A stretch of 64,000 nt of DNA. Origin: Phyto melanocephala. Lineage: Eukaryota > Arthropoda > Insecta > Diptera > Rhinophoridae. The notes below the pieces were generated by a model. That model was not told where the DNA came from. It made no database searches and saw only the letters and a program-made list of their open reading frames with translations. The DNA lies in the NCBI GenBank assembly GCA_941918925.1, contig OW799235.1, positions 104,983,947-105,047,946 of the forward strand, written 5' to 3'. Each line of letters opens with the position of its first letter. Position 1 is the first letter of the stretch. The position numbers and the translations under genes were made by a program. This document shows, piece after piece, positions 11,340 to 23,399 of the stretch.

Positions 11340-12800
11340 GGTCTTAAATTAAAAGTTACCATATTTTCTACCGTATAAAGGAATTGTTTACTATTCATTT
11401 GTCGTTGCCACTATGTTCTTAAAGAACTAATTAATTTGTTCGGCATTTGCTTTAGTGCTGCCATATTTAAAAAAAATATAATTTATTTAACAGGGAGGTT
11501 GTAATAACAAAAAATACTTAATGGTCAGTTTATTGCTCACGTTAACAAACGTTACCTTTTATTAACATTTAATTTGTCGGCAAGTTGTAATAATGGCCCT
11601 TAAAATTATAATTTCTTAATTTTTTTAAATTAAAATTCTCTCACATATCAATTGCAAAAATGTCAAAACTCAAATACCTGAACTTGAAATAAATATTGTA
11701 TTTAAGCTAATAACCCCAAAAAAATTTTTTTTTGGAGTATGTGGTCAGATGAGGGTTAAACACAAGTTCTATGTTGGTTAGAAAGAATTGGTCGTTAACT
11801 GGATTGAGCTTTTTTTTTTTTGTTGGGTCTGTTTGGCATAAGTAGATGAATATAATACATGATTATAACCGCATCTTAAGGGCTAATACCGTAAATACCA
11901 TATAGAATGTGTTTTTCACGCCTACATCCGCTTCTGTGCCCTGGGGAACAAGTCATAAGAATAAATAAAGTTTATTTACAATACTGAGAACAATGTTTGT
12001 ACGGCAGCTTAAATAATAAAGAGGTCGTTCTGCTACTTGGTTTCTTTCAAAATACAATAAATGCACACATTTTAACTTCAGAAGGTCACAAGAAAATGAA
12101 CAGAACGAAAAAAACAAATTTTGAAAAGTAATAAAAACCTACGTCCGTTTTTGTAGCCTAGATACTCTTTTATTTTGGTATATGAAATTTTATTTAAATA
12201 AATTTAAACAATAAAAAAACCTAAAACAAATGTGAATAGAAATTTTAAGGTCCTTATAGAAATACAAACCATTTTCAATGTTCTCTTTAATTTTTTTCTT
12301 TTTCGAATCAGTTTTTCTACCTTAATGTTAATGTTTTTAAGTTAATTTTTTGCTTTTTTTAGTTGTTTCCTTAACATATCCTTTGGTGGATTCAAAATAT
12401 ACAAAGAATTTCTTAAGATTAAACACATACATGCACACATTTGCACTTTTTTTAGATACACAGCAAACTGAAAGGGAAATGGATTTACACAGCAGTGGAT
12501 AGAACAAATCTCAGTATCGGAATTCAAGGCAATGAGTGTACAAATTATGTAAATTGAAGCTGTTCATATGTATGTATATGTATGTAAATAAGGATGTATA
12601 AAAATTCTTTTGTTTGTGTAGCCGACATTGTTAGGTTTCAAATTTAATTCATTGTAAATTTTGTTAACTTTTTACAAATTACAAAAAAAAAAAATTCCTA
12701 AAAGTTTTACCAGCACAAGGTGAGGTTCTTTTATTAGCCGATGATTTAAAAAAAAACCGGTGAAATATAATGTATTTCCTTTATTTAACGCAATTATTCC
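11340..12800. other. AT-rich non-coding stretch, no gene seen
   Basis: No gene or named element recognised. The small open frames (for example 12342-12527, minus) have no motif. Confidence 0.4.
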
Positions 12801-12819
12801 ACACTTAAAAAATGTTCAC

Positions 12820-13010
12820 GGGGAACATAGGGCGCTAACGAATTTTCTGCATCTGAATCTCTGCCTAGCGACTTGAATAGATTCCAGATGAGTGCTTAGG
12901 TTTTCCTAAGGTATGTCTGATTTTTTGCTTACTTTCCTTTGCATATTTCTAGAGCGGTTGGGTTGCAGTCCGCCATCTGTTAAGGGGACTCGTTGGATAT
13001 CCAGTTTGGT
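12820..13010 (-). pseudogene. possible LINE C-terminal fragment
   Basis: The minus strand reads something like RKFVSALCSP just downstream of 12860, resembling the WRAFVAALCSTGN tail of the RTE-like LINE at 1353. The plus-strand text 'GGAACATAGGGC' is also shared between the two (about 1368 and 12822). The preceding residues are too degraded to place. Likely the 3' end of a related dead LINE; a chance match cannot be excluded. Confidence 0.3.
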
Positions 13011-13189
13011 CATTATATACAGCCATATAGCAATAACTTGGCATCCAATACCAAATACAGAGTACTACCTTGGCCTCACGCAAATTTGGCTTTGATACTG
13101 ATTAAGCATTAGCTTGGTTTCACATATGATCTCTTATGCTACATCTTATTGTAATGAATCTATTATTTATCATAATAAATGATTCAGTG

Positions 13190-13500
13190 CAAAAATGATA
13201 TTTAAATAGCATTCCGGACATCCGTAATCGTCTATAAAAGTCTTTATGCTTCAATTAAGCTTCCCTAATTTTTTTGCTGTTCAAGAAGCTCCTAATGATT
13301 TTATAAGCTCTTGTTTACATTAAAAAAAATCTTCATGAAGTAATGCTTTAAATTCTTGGTCTTCAAATATTGTTCGCCTAATGAATCTTGTTCTTCTATT
13401 TCAAAATTAACTTTTCTGAATAGCAAAACAATCTCTTGCGTATTGAAACTACAAGAACGCATTCACTACTTATAAACATCGGTGCGAAATTGGCGTGCTT
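13190..13500 (-). pseudogene. mariner-like transposase N-terminal fossil
   Basis: Minus-strand frames give FRKVNFEIEEQDSLGEQYLK and, in the next frame, TIFEDQEFKALLHEDFF, CKQELIKSLGAS and KLGKLN. This is the mariner linker and second helix-turn-helix (typical text: GRPK.FEDEELEALLDED..QTQEELAKSLGV...SKRL). It belongs to the mauritiana/irritans-type mariners rather than to the lineage of the other fossils here. The catalytic half is not readable. Several frameshifts mark it as dead. Confidence 0.55.
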
Positions 13501-13569
13501 AACTAGTAATTTATTTCAGATTAAAGATGTTAAGCAAAAACTCTTGCATAAACCGCTCTATTGACACGA

Positions 13570-15240
13570 AATTCGACATTTTCGAATTAAAATCTGAGCA
13601 CAAATAATCAAAAAAAATAATTTAATTTAAAATATCTTAATGTTTAAAAAATGTTTCTTTTTTTTTGTTTTTAATTTGTATAAGATATTTATTACAATTT
13701 TTGCAAACACATCATACTTTTTTGCCGTTATAAATTTTTAAATCAAATTATTTTGAAAGACAGCCACATTCAAAACTTGTTAAAAGATAACAAAATTAAA
13801 CCAATTTGAACAAATATTTGGCTATAATAACGAATTTAATTTGCAAAAAAAAAACTATAAGTAATTTTAATATAAATATAATCTGATTGTCCTGATCATA
13901 CTAACATATACAACAATTTTAAAAGGCCAAAATAGAAGGCAAGCTACTTTGATATTTGTGCACAAGAAATATTATAAGAAGTTATTATTTAAATACTTTT
14001 AATTCTATATCTACTTAAGAATATGAATGATTTTAAAATTCTTTTGCAAACGAATAAAAAAATATCACAATTACAGATTAAAGTATACACTTTAATACTT
14101 AAATATAAAGAAAGCTTAATTCCCTTAAGTTTCTGTTTTACTTCACAAAATTTCCAGTTCACAAAATTAAAAAAAAAACTATTTATCTTCAAATGATTTT
14201 CGAATTCACTAACATTATGTGAATAAAAATACGTTCGATACATAAATGACAGAAATAATTTGTCGACCTTTAAAGATGAAAATAAGTATATTTTTTATAA
14301 TTAAATAAGAATAAAATTAAATATTCTTAATGTTCCTTTGTACAGTCACATCTTACTTTAAATTCCAATTATCAGAAAATGACCGAAAATTGTAAACGTT
14401 TTTTACTTTTCCACCTCCTCCTTTGTCAGCGCGAGCTGTACCCTCTGGTGGTAATTTAGAATTGAATATAATTTTCATTTTCACACACAGTAGAAGGTAA
14501 ATGATGATTATTTTCGAACAATGTTTGTTGTTTTTGCTTTTTCTTCCGGTATGTTTTTCTAGGGATTAGTTTTTTATGTAGGCTGCTGGCTGGAATATTT
14601 AGTATTCATTCATTTATGAGAAAAAGATATAAGCAAACCTACAAAAAAGACAAGCCAACAGCTACAGCAATACTAAATGCTATAACAGTTTATGGTCTTA
14701 CGTTTACACTACATAAATTTTGTTGGCGCAAAATAAAATTAGCCTCCGAGCAGCTAATCGTCCACGAAATAGATGAAGACTACCAGCAACCATAAACAAA
14801 GAAGTTTATTTCTATATATACTTATTTGTGTATATGTATTTGTGTTTGCATTTGTAAGACTAGAACAAATAGAAATGGAAACAACACAACAAACATTTAG
14901 AAAAAAATTTATACATATCCACGCATATACATAAAAGTCTGTACAATTTTACTTTAAAATACTTTGTATGACTAAAATATATATTTACATTAGAGCAGTA
15001 CAAATTTTGCAAGATTGGTATAATTGCCTAATAGTCTCTGTTAAAGGTTCCTGCTCATAAGATTCCTCTTTACAAGGATCGATTGTTTTTTTTACAAGGA
15101 ACTCTCGGGGTGTTCAAAAATTTCTTATATTTCTGAACCATTTTAATGTATTTTTAATATGTACGAATCACAAAAACAACATGAGTTTTTATACTAATAA
15201 AGCACACACATTAACACCACTAAAGCTCCATGCCATCATA
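13570..15240. other. AT-rich non-coding stretch, no gene seen
   Basis: Nothing assignable. The 13989-14243 minus open frame is Phe/Ile/Lys-rich with no motif. A slightly more GC-rich patch at 14405-14460 has no coding or RNA signature I recognise. Confidence 0.4.
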
Positions 15241-15244
15241 TTTA

Positions 15245-15246
<2 letters not shown>

Positions 15247-15284
<38 letters not shown>

Positions 15285-15299
15285 GTATATGTATGTTAT
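15247..15299. repeat. (ACAT)n microsatellite
   Basis: About ten uninterrupted TACA/ACAT units followed by a few TATG units. Strand slippage makes such tracts length-variable. Confidence 0.9.
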
Positions 15300-15564
15300 A
15301 ACACATGGATAGATGACTAGAAGCGCAATATGAAGTTATGATACTGAGTTGTCAAGAATTAGGGGCTTTTGTCTTTAATTTTAAACTTTTAAGAATTTGT
15401 TTCTTTTTATTAAATTTTATGAAATTTAATGCTTCAAAAGCAAAACTGACAGCTTATATATATGGCAGAGAAAACACAGTTTTAAAAAGATTTAAACATT
15501 TATATTTGATGTATTATTCCCTTAAATATTCATTTGATTCCACTAGACTTGTTTGTGTTTTAAG

Positions 15565-15730
15565 TTTTTATACCCACAATAAAAAAAAAAAATGCTATGG
15601 GGTAAATTAATTTCAAGCTTCTAAACACCATGAAGTTTTTTTCTCAGAGGTAGTTTTAATTAAGGACGATTTCGCTATGTCCGTCCACTTGTCCAACTAT
15701 CGGCAAGTTAAAATCACGATATAGATCGAA
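15565..15730 (+). mobile_element. degenerate Helentron-like left end
   Basis: 'TTTTTATACCCACAATAAAA' starts a decayed version of the left-end hairpin. At 15672-15700 'TTCGCTATGTCCGTCCACTT' matches the 'AGCTATGTCCGTCCGTCTGT' block of the better copies at 17168 and 49528. The rest has drifted beyond recognition. Confidence 0.4.
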
Positions 15731-15939
15731 CAGATAAATCAATGGTAATGAAGGAATATTTTCTGTATATTGGAAATATACTGGATACTGATAATGGGAT
15801 AAAGACAGTTATAGCTTAAATACAAGAGTTTGTCATAAAAACTATCTTCCTGGCATAAATACATATGCAATTACATATAAAGGCAATGACATAAAATATC
15901 AATCTTCCAGAGGTATATTTTTCGAGTAAAAGACATACA

Positions 15940-16695
15940 AAAATCTAATGGAACTGACGTCCTTCACCAATACAGGATTTCGCATAGGTATCCAAAACGA
16001 TATAGTTTATACTGACTTTAGTAAAGCTCTCGACAAGGTTAACCATAATTTACTCATTCTTAGTAAAGCTTAAAAAAGGATTTACGGTTAATACTTTAAA
16101 ATGGATTACGTTTTATTTAAAGGATCGGAGACAATGTGTTTTTTATAATGAACATATTGAAGTATCTTCTCATATCGCACCATCTAATTTTATTGCTTAT
16201 AAAAAATTCAATGCTGCAATATTTTAATTGCTGCTGATGATGTTAAACTTTATTCATGAATTAGAAATGATGAGGACAGTTTTTATCTTAAGTCTTATGG
16301 TATTGACTTCACCAACATGAAAATCTATCACTTTTTGTAGATATTCACCGATCTTCAAATAGCTCTAAACTAAATGTTGTTGACTTGTTTTTGGATCTTG
16401 AAATTCTCTTCGATTTAAAAAAAAAATTACAACTCAAATATAATAATGACAGTAAATAAAGCTAATGCGGTATTTAAGTTTCATATAGCGTTGGGCTAAG
16501 GAATTTAATGATCGTTATGTGGCAACAAATTTATTCACGTCTTTGGTAAGACCTTCACTGGAATATGGATTAGTAATTCAGGATCCCCAATATGATGTGT
16601 ACAAAACATATATAAACCTACCGTCATATCGAACTCGTTTGTTACTCATTGTTCTCCCAATATTACAAAGCTACGAGTGTAAGAAAAACTAGATG
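15940..16695 (+). pseudogene. Jockey-like LINE reverse transcriptase fossil
   Basis: In changing plus-strand frames the order of Jockey-clade RT motifs is kept. DIVYTDFSKALDKVNHNLL (about 15998-16060) is RT block A, WITFYLKDRRQCVF follows, then AADDVKLYS (about 16231; the family's FADDxKLY active site). Thumb-region text EFNDRYVATNLFTSLVRP then SLEYGLVIQDPQYDVY runs to about 16600, and LPSYRTRLLLI ends near 16650. Stops and shifts occur between the blocks and the VPQGSxLGPLLF block is lost, so it is not functional. No endonuclease or gag part is seen upstream. Confidence 0.75.
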
Positions 16696-17167
16696 TCGAT
16701 TAGAAAAAACAAAAAAAAAAAAAGATTAGAATACATAAATAGTATACATAATAGAATACATAATTCAACAATCATCCACATAATCTATGAAATGATGAAA
16801 CAAATTCTAATTTTTGAAACAAATTTAAAAAATTATTTAATAGAAAATTATAAAATACTGCTTGCATATGTAATGAAAATATTTAAAGTATTAAATTTTT
16901 TTATTTAATATTAAATATTAATATTGATAAACTTTTTTCTCTTTTTTGCCAACCAGCCTCAATAATGTCCAAGCAACCCTGAGGCACATTTTTTTGTATA
17001 AAATATACCTCTTCGACTATAAATAAAATATGTTATTAAAAAAAAAAATATTCGCCTTCTTGTTTTGGAATCCACCTTGCATTTTGCACTTTTCATTTCA
17101 ATTACTTTATATGACTCATATGTCCACCATTTTATTTAGGACGAAATCTAAAATTTTTCAAAGTTTT

Positions 17168-17705
17168 TATACCCGCCACCAAAAAAATGGTGGGGGTATA
17201 TTCATTTTGTCATTCCGTTTGTAACACATCGAAATATCCATTTTAGACCCCATAAAGTATATATATTCTGAATCGGGGTTTGATTTTATGACGATCTAGC
17301 TATGTCCGTCCGTCTGTCCGTCTGTTGAAAGCACGATGGAGGTCGCACCGAAAAAGCTAGAGGGCTCAAATTTTGCCAGATCCTTTCCTATAGACAAGGT
17401 TTGCTTGAAAATGGACTGAATCGGAATATTAGGAAGAGAGTTATAGCTCGTAAAGCAATAGTAGGTCGAAAAAACCATATCCTTCGCACATCGAATAAAA
17501 TTGAATTGTGTCCAGACGCATAAACGTAGAGTCATGAAACTTCGAATATATATTAATCGAGTCAAAAGAATATTTCTCCCTGAAATAAATCTATGAACTA
17601 GGAAAAGAGTTATAGATAAAAATGTACGAAAATTTATACCGCACAGTGTATATTTCAAATTTAAAACGTAATAAAACTGACAAAACTATATGTACGATTC
17701 TGAAA
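17168..17705 (+). mobile_element. Helentron-like element, subfamily A, left portion
   Basis: Begins with the left hairpin TATACCCGCCACCA/TGGTGGGGGTATA (17168-17200), followed by 'GTCATTCCGTTTGTAACAC', 'GACCCCATAAAGTATATAT' and a 'CCGTCCGTCTGTCCGTCTG' run. It closely parallels 49528-50095. Homology stops near 17705 ('TTTTGCAAACATGG'), so the right half with the GTGGGCGT blocks is missing. The 120-codon minus open frame at 17296-17658 lies wholly inside repeat sequence and is not a gene. Confidence 0.8.
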
Positions 17706-18422
17706 TTTTGCAAACATGGCTTTTTGGTCAAAGTCTAAATATAAGATAAAGATGATAAGATAGATGACTCTACTAGCAAATACTAGATGGCATGCTAACA
17801 ACCTTTTTCGTTCCACAAGAGATTTTTAATGAGGGTTTGTAAAAACGAAAATGACCGAGGTTGTTGACAAAAAATTAGCGAGAGTAACAATTTGTGCTCA
17901 ACTCTAAACATACATATTTGTTCCCACAGTTTTATGAGGTTATAGATTTAAAAATATAAAAAAAATGTGCATCAGTAGATTTAAAATATGTATTTGAATA
18001 TTTAAATTATATTTTTTAGTCAAATTATATTTTTATCTATCTATTCTTTTGTAAAAGGTGGTTAAATTTTAAGGGCCACAGGGTGTTTCAAAATATACAT
18101 TCTCAGCATTTTGCTAAAACGCGAAATTTATTAGTAAGATTTTGATTTTTAAACTTCTATAACATTTTGCTTTTAAAAGATTTTCAAACGAAATAAGTTT
18201 TGTATAATTTTAAAATTTGTTAGCCATTAGTACGTAAAAATAAATTGTTTATAATGTTTAGAGATAATTAGAGATAAGGCTTGACGAGTTGAATATAAAC
18301 AAGTAAGAGCACTATATTCGGCTGTGCCGAATCTTTTATACCCACCACCAATTTTGTGTACATTTAAATTATTTTGTTAATCGCTATGGAATAATCTCTT
18401 TATAATAAAATATGTATGTAGA

Positions 18423-19020
18423 GGGTGGTTAAATTTTAAGGGCCCATGTTGAAGGTGAACTACACCTAGTCTTTAAATTTGTTTTCTGCATTTCACTTGA
18501 CATTTCTCAATCTCAAACTTACTCAATTTGATCCGTGGAAACAGCAACGCTTTAAAGTCATTCAGGTTTTTTTATAAAAATGGGCGTTCAAGTCAAAATG
18601 CATTTTGTGCATAATTCTTTTGATCAACATAATCGTTCAAATTCGTCCACCTTCGGGAAAATTGTAAAAAATATTTAAATTTCTGCAAAACAGGTCTGTA
18701 GAAAATGTTAGAAAATCTGTGAATGCCTTCTTAGTTCGTTGAATGGGCACCATTGCTGTTTTTTGCGATAGTGTGGCAAAAGAGCAGTCAACCTTGCCTC
18801 ATCATCATGCCTAACAATTGAGCATCAATATTGTCATTAAAAATTTTGACCATCAGATAGTGGAGTGGCGCCAAGGATGGGGGGGGGCATTTGGCAGATA
18901 TTTTGTTAAATACGTAATTGAACCATACAAATATTATCATTATAAAAAGAAATAATAATAATTTCTTAAATAATTTGCTTTTTATTTAAATTCAACTTCG
19001 CCCTTAAAATTTAACCACCC
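18423..19020 (+). mobile_element. internally deleted mariner-like element (copy 1)
   Basis: Inverted ends GGGTGGTTAAATTTTAAGGG / CCCTTAAAATTTAACCACCC bound a 598-bp unit. Inside, frames on the plus strand resemble the start of a mariner transposase (NGRSSQNAFC, then a degraded FGQHNRSNSSTIGRMV equivalent). After the 'GCGATAGTGTGGCAAAAGAG' block it joins directly to the C-terminal ENFDH-type region. The catalytic domain is gone. The same deletion joint is seen in the copies at 50620 and 52100, so one deleted master spread. It lies in the same position of the Helentron-like host as the 50620 copy. Confidence 0.75.
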
Positions 19021-19149
19021 TTTATAACTTCGATATGCTACTAAAATGCTTTTGTAAATGTAGTCTTTCATTGAAAGTGTGTTAAAGTAGCTGTGTCAAT
19101 AAAGTTTCTACTAATAAATACAACTTAAATATTTCAATATAGCCCTTTA

Positions 19150-19860
19150 TTTTCCCAAAAACTTTGTCAATAGAGAAATTACATGAATTTAAGATAAACC
19201 GTTATATGGGAGGTAGGCGTTAAAGTGGGCGTGTGACTTAAACTTTTTGGCACAACAACAACATTGATTAGAAGGATATACGTAGCAAATTTTATGATCA
19301 TACTTCTAATTTTGGCGGTTTTATGAGCTTTAAATTTCATTAACGGTAGATAACGTGAAAAGTGGGCGTTATAGTAGGCGTGTTCATGTGCTTTTAAATT
19401 TCGTTAACGTTAGATAACGTGAAAATTGGGCGTTATAGTAGGCGTGTCAAAGTTATTTTTGCGAATGAGTACAAATCAGATGTCTCATATAGCCCTCTAT
19501 TATTCCAAAATCTTTATTAATAGAGAAATTATATGAATTTTAGGTAAAACGTTATATGGGAGGTGGGCATAAAGGTGGGCGTGGCACCTTAATTTTCTGG
19601 CACAGTAATGACATTGACTGGTTTTATGAGCTTTTAAATTTCATTAACGGTAGATAACGTGAAAAGTGGGCGTTATAGTAGGCGTGTCAAAGTTATTTTT
19701 GCGAATGAGTACGACTTAGGTGTTTCAACATAGCCCTTTGTCATTCCAAAATCTTTATTAATAGAGAAATTATATGAATTTTAGGTAAAACGTTATATGG
19801 GAGGTGGGCGTAAAAGTGGGCGTGGCACATTGATTTGATGTTACAAGAAAGCGTGTCACG
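19150..19860. repeat. tandem GTGGGCGT repeat units inside Helentron-like element
   Basis: Units start with 'CTTTATTAATAGAGAAATTA' (about 19160 in variant form, 19509, 19753) and run through 'GGGAGGTGGGCGTAAAAGTG' and 'GGCGTGTCAAAGTTATTTTT'. Spacing between starts is about 360 then 243 bases, so units have suffered internal deletions. Internal repeats of this sort are common in INE-1/DINE-1-type elements. Confidence 0.7.
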
Positions 19861-20299
19861 AAAAAGCAAAGTGTGCAAAATTTCAGAGTCGTAGATCCAA
19901 TTTTGTTGCTTTTATGACGTTTTTGTTTTTAAATACACCGAAAAATACACTGTGCGGTATAAATTTTCGTACATTTTGATCGATAACTCCTTTCCTAATG
20001 CATAAATTTAGATAATTTTCAAGGAAAAATATTGTTTTTACTCAGGAAATATATATTCGAAGTTTCATGAGTCTACGGTAATGCGTTTGGACACAATTCC
20101 ATTTTATTCGATGTTCGATGGACACGTTTTTTTCGACCTGCTCTTGCTTTTCGAGCCATAACTCTTCCTAATATTCCGATTTAGCCCATTTTCAATACCA
20201 AACAAACCTTGTCTATAAGAAAGATTCTGGCAAAATTTGAGCCCCCTATCTTTTTCGGTGCGACCTTTTTTGCGATTTTTCGACAGTACATACTTGTTT

Positions 20300-22390
20300 C
20301 GTCATTTATTCTGCAAGCTGAATTAGTCAGGACCCAAAATTGCTCTTTGCTGTAATACTATTCATACAGCGAATATATTCCACAACATATTTTCTTCGTA
20401 TTTGCTTAGTACTTTTGTGTGACAGACCTTATAGCAACAACTACTAGTGGTACGAAATAGGAAAGAAAAATATAACCACTGCATGCACACATTCACCCTG
20501 TGTATTGTCTATAAAAACAACCATATAGAGGCGACCGCCACCAGCTTTTACAACAATGTTAATATTAAGCCGCAATAAATGTTGTGTGTATCTCTATTGT
20601 GACTTTATATCACATTTCTACTCATCCCGCTTCATTCTGCTGGTTTGTTGTTAACTAGTTAAGCTTTTTAAATGTGAAACCTACTTTTTTTACTAGCTGC
20701 AAAAAAATTTAATTTTTATCACCTCTTTTAAAAAGAAAAGTAAATTGTTTAACAGAAAACGGGAACTAGATATATTTGTAAGTATAAAAGAAAATTCTTG
20801 ACATTGGATGCACTTTCTCCTTGGAGTCATAAATTTTCAAACAGCATGTGGGATTTTTGTTAGCACGAATGTCCTTCCTATTATTATTTGCCATAACTTA
20901 GTTATGTTACGAGAGCATTTATGAGTAGAGTTTAATGAAAGCAAGTATTTGTGAAAAAATTTTTACATCGAAACTCCTTTTTTTTTATAGAAATGGTGCC
21001 TATAAATCTGTAAGTAAATTTAATAATGTTGCAAAGAAAAAACATGATAGCAGAAATGTTATTTAAATTTAAATAATAAAAGCATAAAAAAATTTTAATT
21101 ATCAAATGTTTAAAATTAATGAATTTGAAGTGAATTTCTGTTCTTATTTCTGCAGTACGCCCTTACTTGCAGATATTTTCACTGATTTTTATTTCTTATC
21201 GACTTAATGCATCCTTTAGATATTTAATTCTAATTAAATTGGCTTTTCGTTAGTTCATTTGTGTCTTTCCATCTATCTTAACAAGTCATTTTGACAGTCG
21301 CAAAAAAACTAAATAATAATTTCAATTAAATTAATGCTTTTCTTGTCAACTTTTCATCAAGAAGCTTTTAACGTTTAATTTTTTTTACACTCTCTTTTTT
21401 TTGCAAATATCTTTACGAATAGTTTTCCTTTAATTTAAATATATATTAAGTTAATTTTTTCTGCTTTCGCTTTTCTGGAAAAATCTTGGTGACTAACAGT
21501 TTTCATTGTCATTCTTGACAAATTTTACCTTTTTTGCTGTTTTTAACGTTTATTTCTTGTATATTTTTTTATAAATACTTAAAAGCAAGTACTTTATTCT
21601 GATGTCAGTAAGTAAGATATTTTTTTGGTTATCTTATTACTTTAATGTTTATTTTGTATTATTTTTTTTTTTTAAACAAATTAGGTAGAAAAAAATATAC
21701 AACAACCATTTTAGTCCTTGAGTTTCATTCATGTTTTAGCAGTAAACTAGATAAGGAAAAAACTATAAAGTAAAATAACACAAATTATTTTATATACATA
21801 TTCATATTACTTATATACATTTTCATACATATTATTTTATAAGTAAAAAATTTTAAATTAAGCACTTTTGTTACTTGTTATCTTAAAGTATAAAAGTAAA
21901 GCACGGAAGATTTTAAAAGGATAGATGTTTATTGAGAATCGTGACTTATTTAAACGTATGTAATTGATAACTCTTTCAATATTTATATATATGAATAAGA
22001 AAAATCTCATTGAACACAAAATAGAAAAATGATATCCACAGAATATACTTTATTAAATAAATCGCTGTTACTTAATTATTTTTCCATTGACCTACCTTTT
22101 TGTTTTATTTTAGATATTAATAAAGTAGTGTAAAATAATAATAATATCACCTTGAAAAATATTTACATAGTGTAGTCATGAGTTCTGTGGATACGAAACT
22201 GACAAAGAAATAAGAGAATCCTTTTATGAACTAAAATTTACTGAATATGGAAGTCGTCAAAAATGGTGGTTAATAAAGTAGAAAATACATTCATATACTT
22301 ATTTTAACTTTAGCAACAAAAGTTAAAATTTCTTCAGTTAATACAAGACAGACAGATATGGACATGGTCCCTTATAAATACACACATCAT
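20300..22390. other. AT-rich non-coding stretch, no gene seen
   Basis: No gene or element recognised. A TATAAAAA sequence at about 20511 is promoter-like by composition only; nothing downstream supports a transcript. Confidence 0.4.
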
Positions 22391-22395
22391 ATATT

Positions 22396-22945
22396 TATAC
22401 CCTTCACACAGTGAAAAAGGGTATATATAGGTTTGTCATTCCGTGTGAAATTTCTACAATTTTCATTTCCGACCCCATAAAGTATATATTTTCTGAAAGC
22501 TTATGAATAGTGGAGTCGATTAAGCTCTGTCAGTCTGTCCGTCTGACCGTCTGTCTGTGTGTATGTTAAAATCAACTTTTTGAAGCCCCCCAAAATCGCT
22601 TGGACCCGGGTGAGGTATTAACATATCAGAAATATTCGGGAGTAGATCGGTATTGAAAATCAGAAACATCGGTACATAAACAACTGAGATATGAGCAAAA
22701 ACCCACGACCACCTTGATTTTTTTTTTCACAAAAACTGGTTAGAGTAAACGTGGTATCGAATCCCAGCTGAGCCAAAAAAATTTTTTTTTATATTTTTTT
22801 ATTTTTTTTTTTAATTTTTTTTTTAAATTTTTTTTATTTTTTTTTTTTTTGTTTTATATTTATTATTTATATTTTAATTATTTTTTTTAATTTTTTTTTA
22901 ATATTTTTTTTTATTTTTTTTTTTATTTTTTTATTAAACGGTACG
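22396..22945 (+). mobile_element. Helentron-like element, subfamily C, left portion
   Basis: Left hairpin TATACCCTTCACAC/GTGAAAAAGGGTATA at 22396-22427, then 'GTCATTCCGTGTGAAATTTC', 'GACCCCATAAAGTATATATT', a 'CAGTCTGTCCGTCTGACCGT' run, 'CTCAACTGAGATATGAGC'-like text and the block 'ATCGAATCCCAGCTGAGCC' directly before a long T-tract. The same order occurs in reverse at 56020-56821. The right hairpin was not found, so this copy is truncated on that side. Confidence 0.75.
22778..22935. repeat. long T-rich tract
   Basis: About 150 bases almost purely of T with single A interruptions. A complementary A-rich tract occupies the equivalent place in the copy at 56170-56425, so the tract belongs to the element and is not a chance run at the insertion site. 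Confidence 0.8.
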
Positions 22946-23070
22946 CAGAGGTTCCTCTTTAGGAAAAAATGGTAATAAATATAAAAATTCTAAAAGTATC
23001 CAAATAAGTATCAAAATTGAATGACAGAAACAGGGGCAGAAGACCAAAACCTTGTAACCGGTACACTTTT

Positions 23071-23372
23071 AAGGCCATGACTGACTATCCTACAAAGTCG
23101 TGCGATTATGTCAAATAAAAATCTGATAGTTTTCTGTCCTACATGAAAAAATCGCAACAAAATTTGTTATTGGATGCCACACTGTCATACTTGCTTAGAA
23201 AAATCAACTCTGATCGCACAGAAACTATAATTTTATGAAAATTTTTAAAAGATTATCAAATCGGACACACTTGTCAAAAAATCTGTCACATATGTACACT
23301 TTGTGTCCACACTATCACACTTTCTGAACACACATACAAAAATTACTAAATCTGATAGTCAGTCATGGCCTT
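23071..23372. mobile_element. MITE with perfect 19-bp inverted ends
   Basis: AAGGCCATGACTGACTATC at 23071-23089 is repeated exactly in inverted form at 23354-23372. The 302-bp unit has no coding content. Flanks do not show an unambiguous target duplication, so the superfamily is undecided. The perfect ends suggest a recent insertion. Confidence 0.7.
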
Positions 23373-23399
23373 TAGATAGCTTGTGTCAGCACACAGTAG

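Larger units (their letters stand above)
18298..20275 (-). mobile_element. Helentron-like element, subfamily A, with nested mariner derivative
   Basis: Minus orientation. Its right end is the hairpin ATTCGGC-TGT-GCCGAAT at 18316-18332, followed by 'ATACCCACCACCAATTTTG'. After the nested mariner derivative (18423-19020) come several GTGGGCGT/GGCGTGTCAAAG repeat units (19150-19860) and the inner part of the left half up to the 'TTTTTCGGTGCGACC' block near 20255. The left hairpin and the CCGTCTG run are absent, so the left end is lost. The arrangement is the same as in the copy at 49528-51341. Confidence 0.8.

Noticed and set aside
15247..15299. Regular repeat that might suggest a CRISPR array
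   Set aside because: It is a 4-base microsatellite without spacers, and the genome is eukaryotic.
17296..17658. 120-codon minus-strand open frame
   Set aside because: It lies entirely within a Helentron-like repeat, and the related copy at 49562-49765 breaks the same frame; composition reflects the repeat, not a protein.
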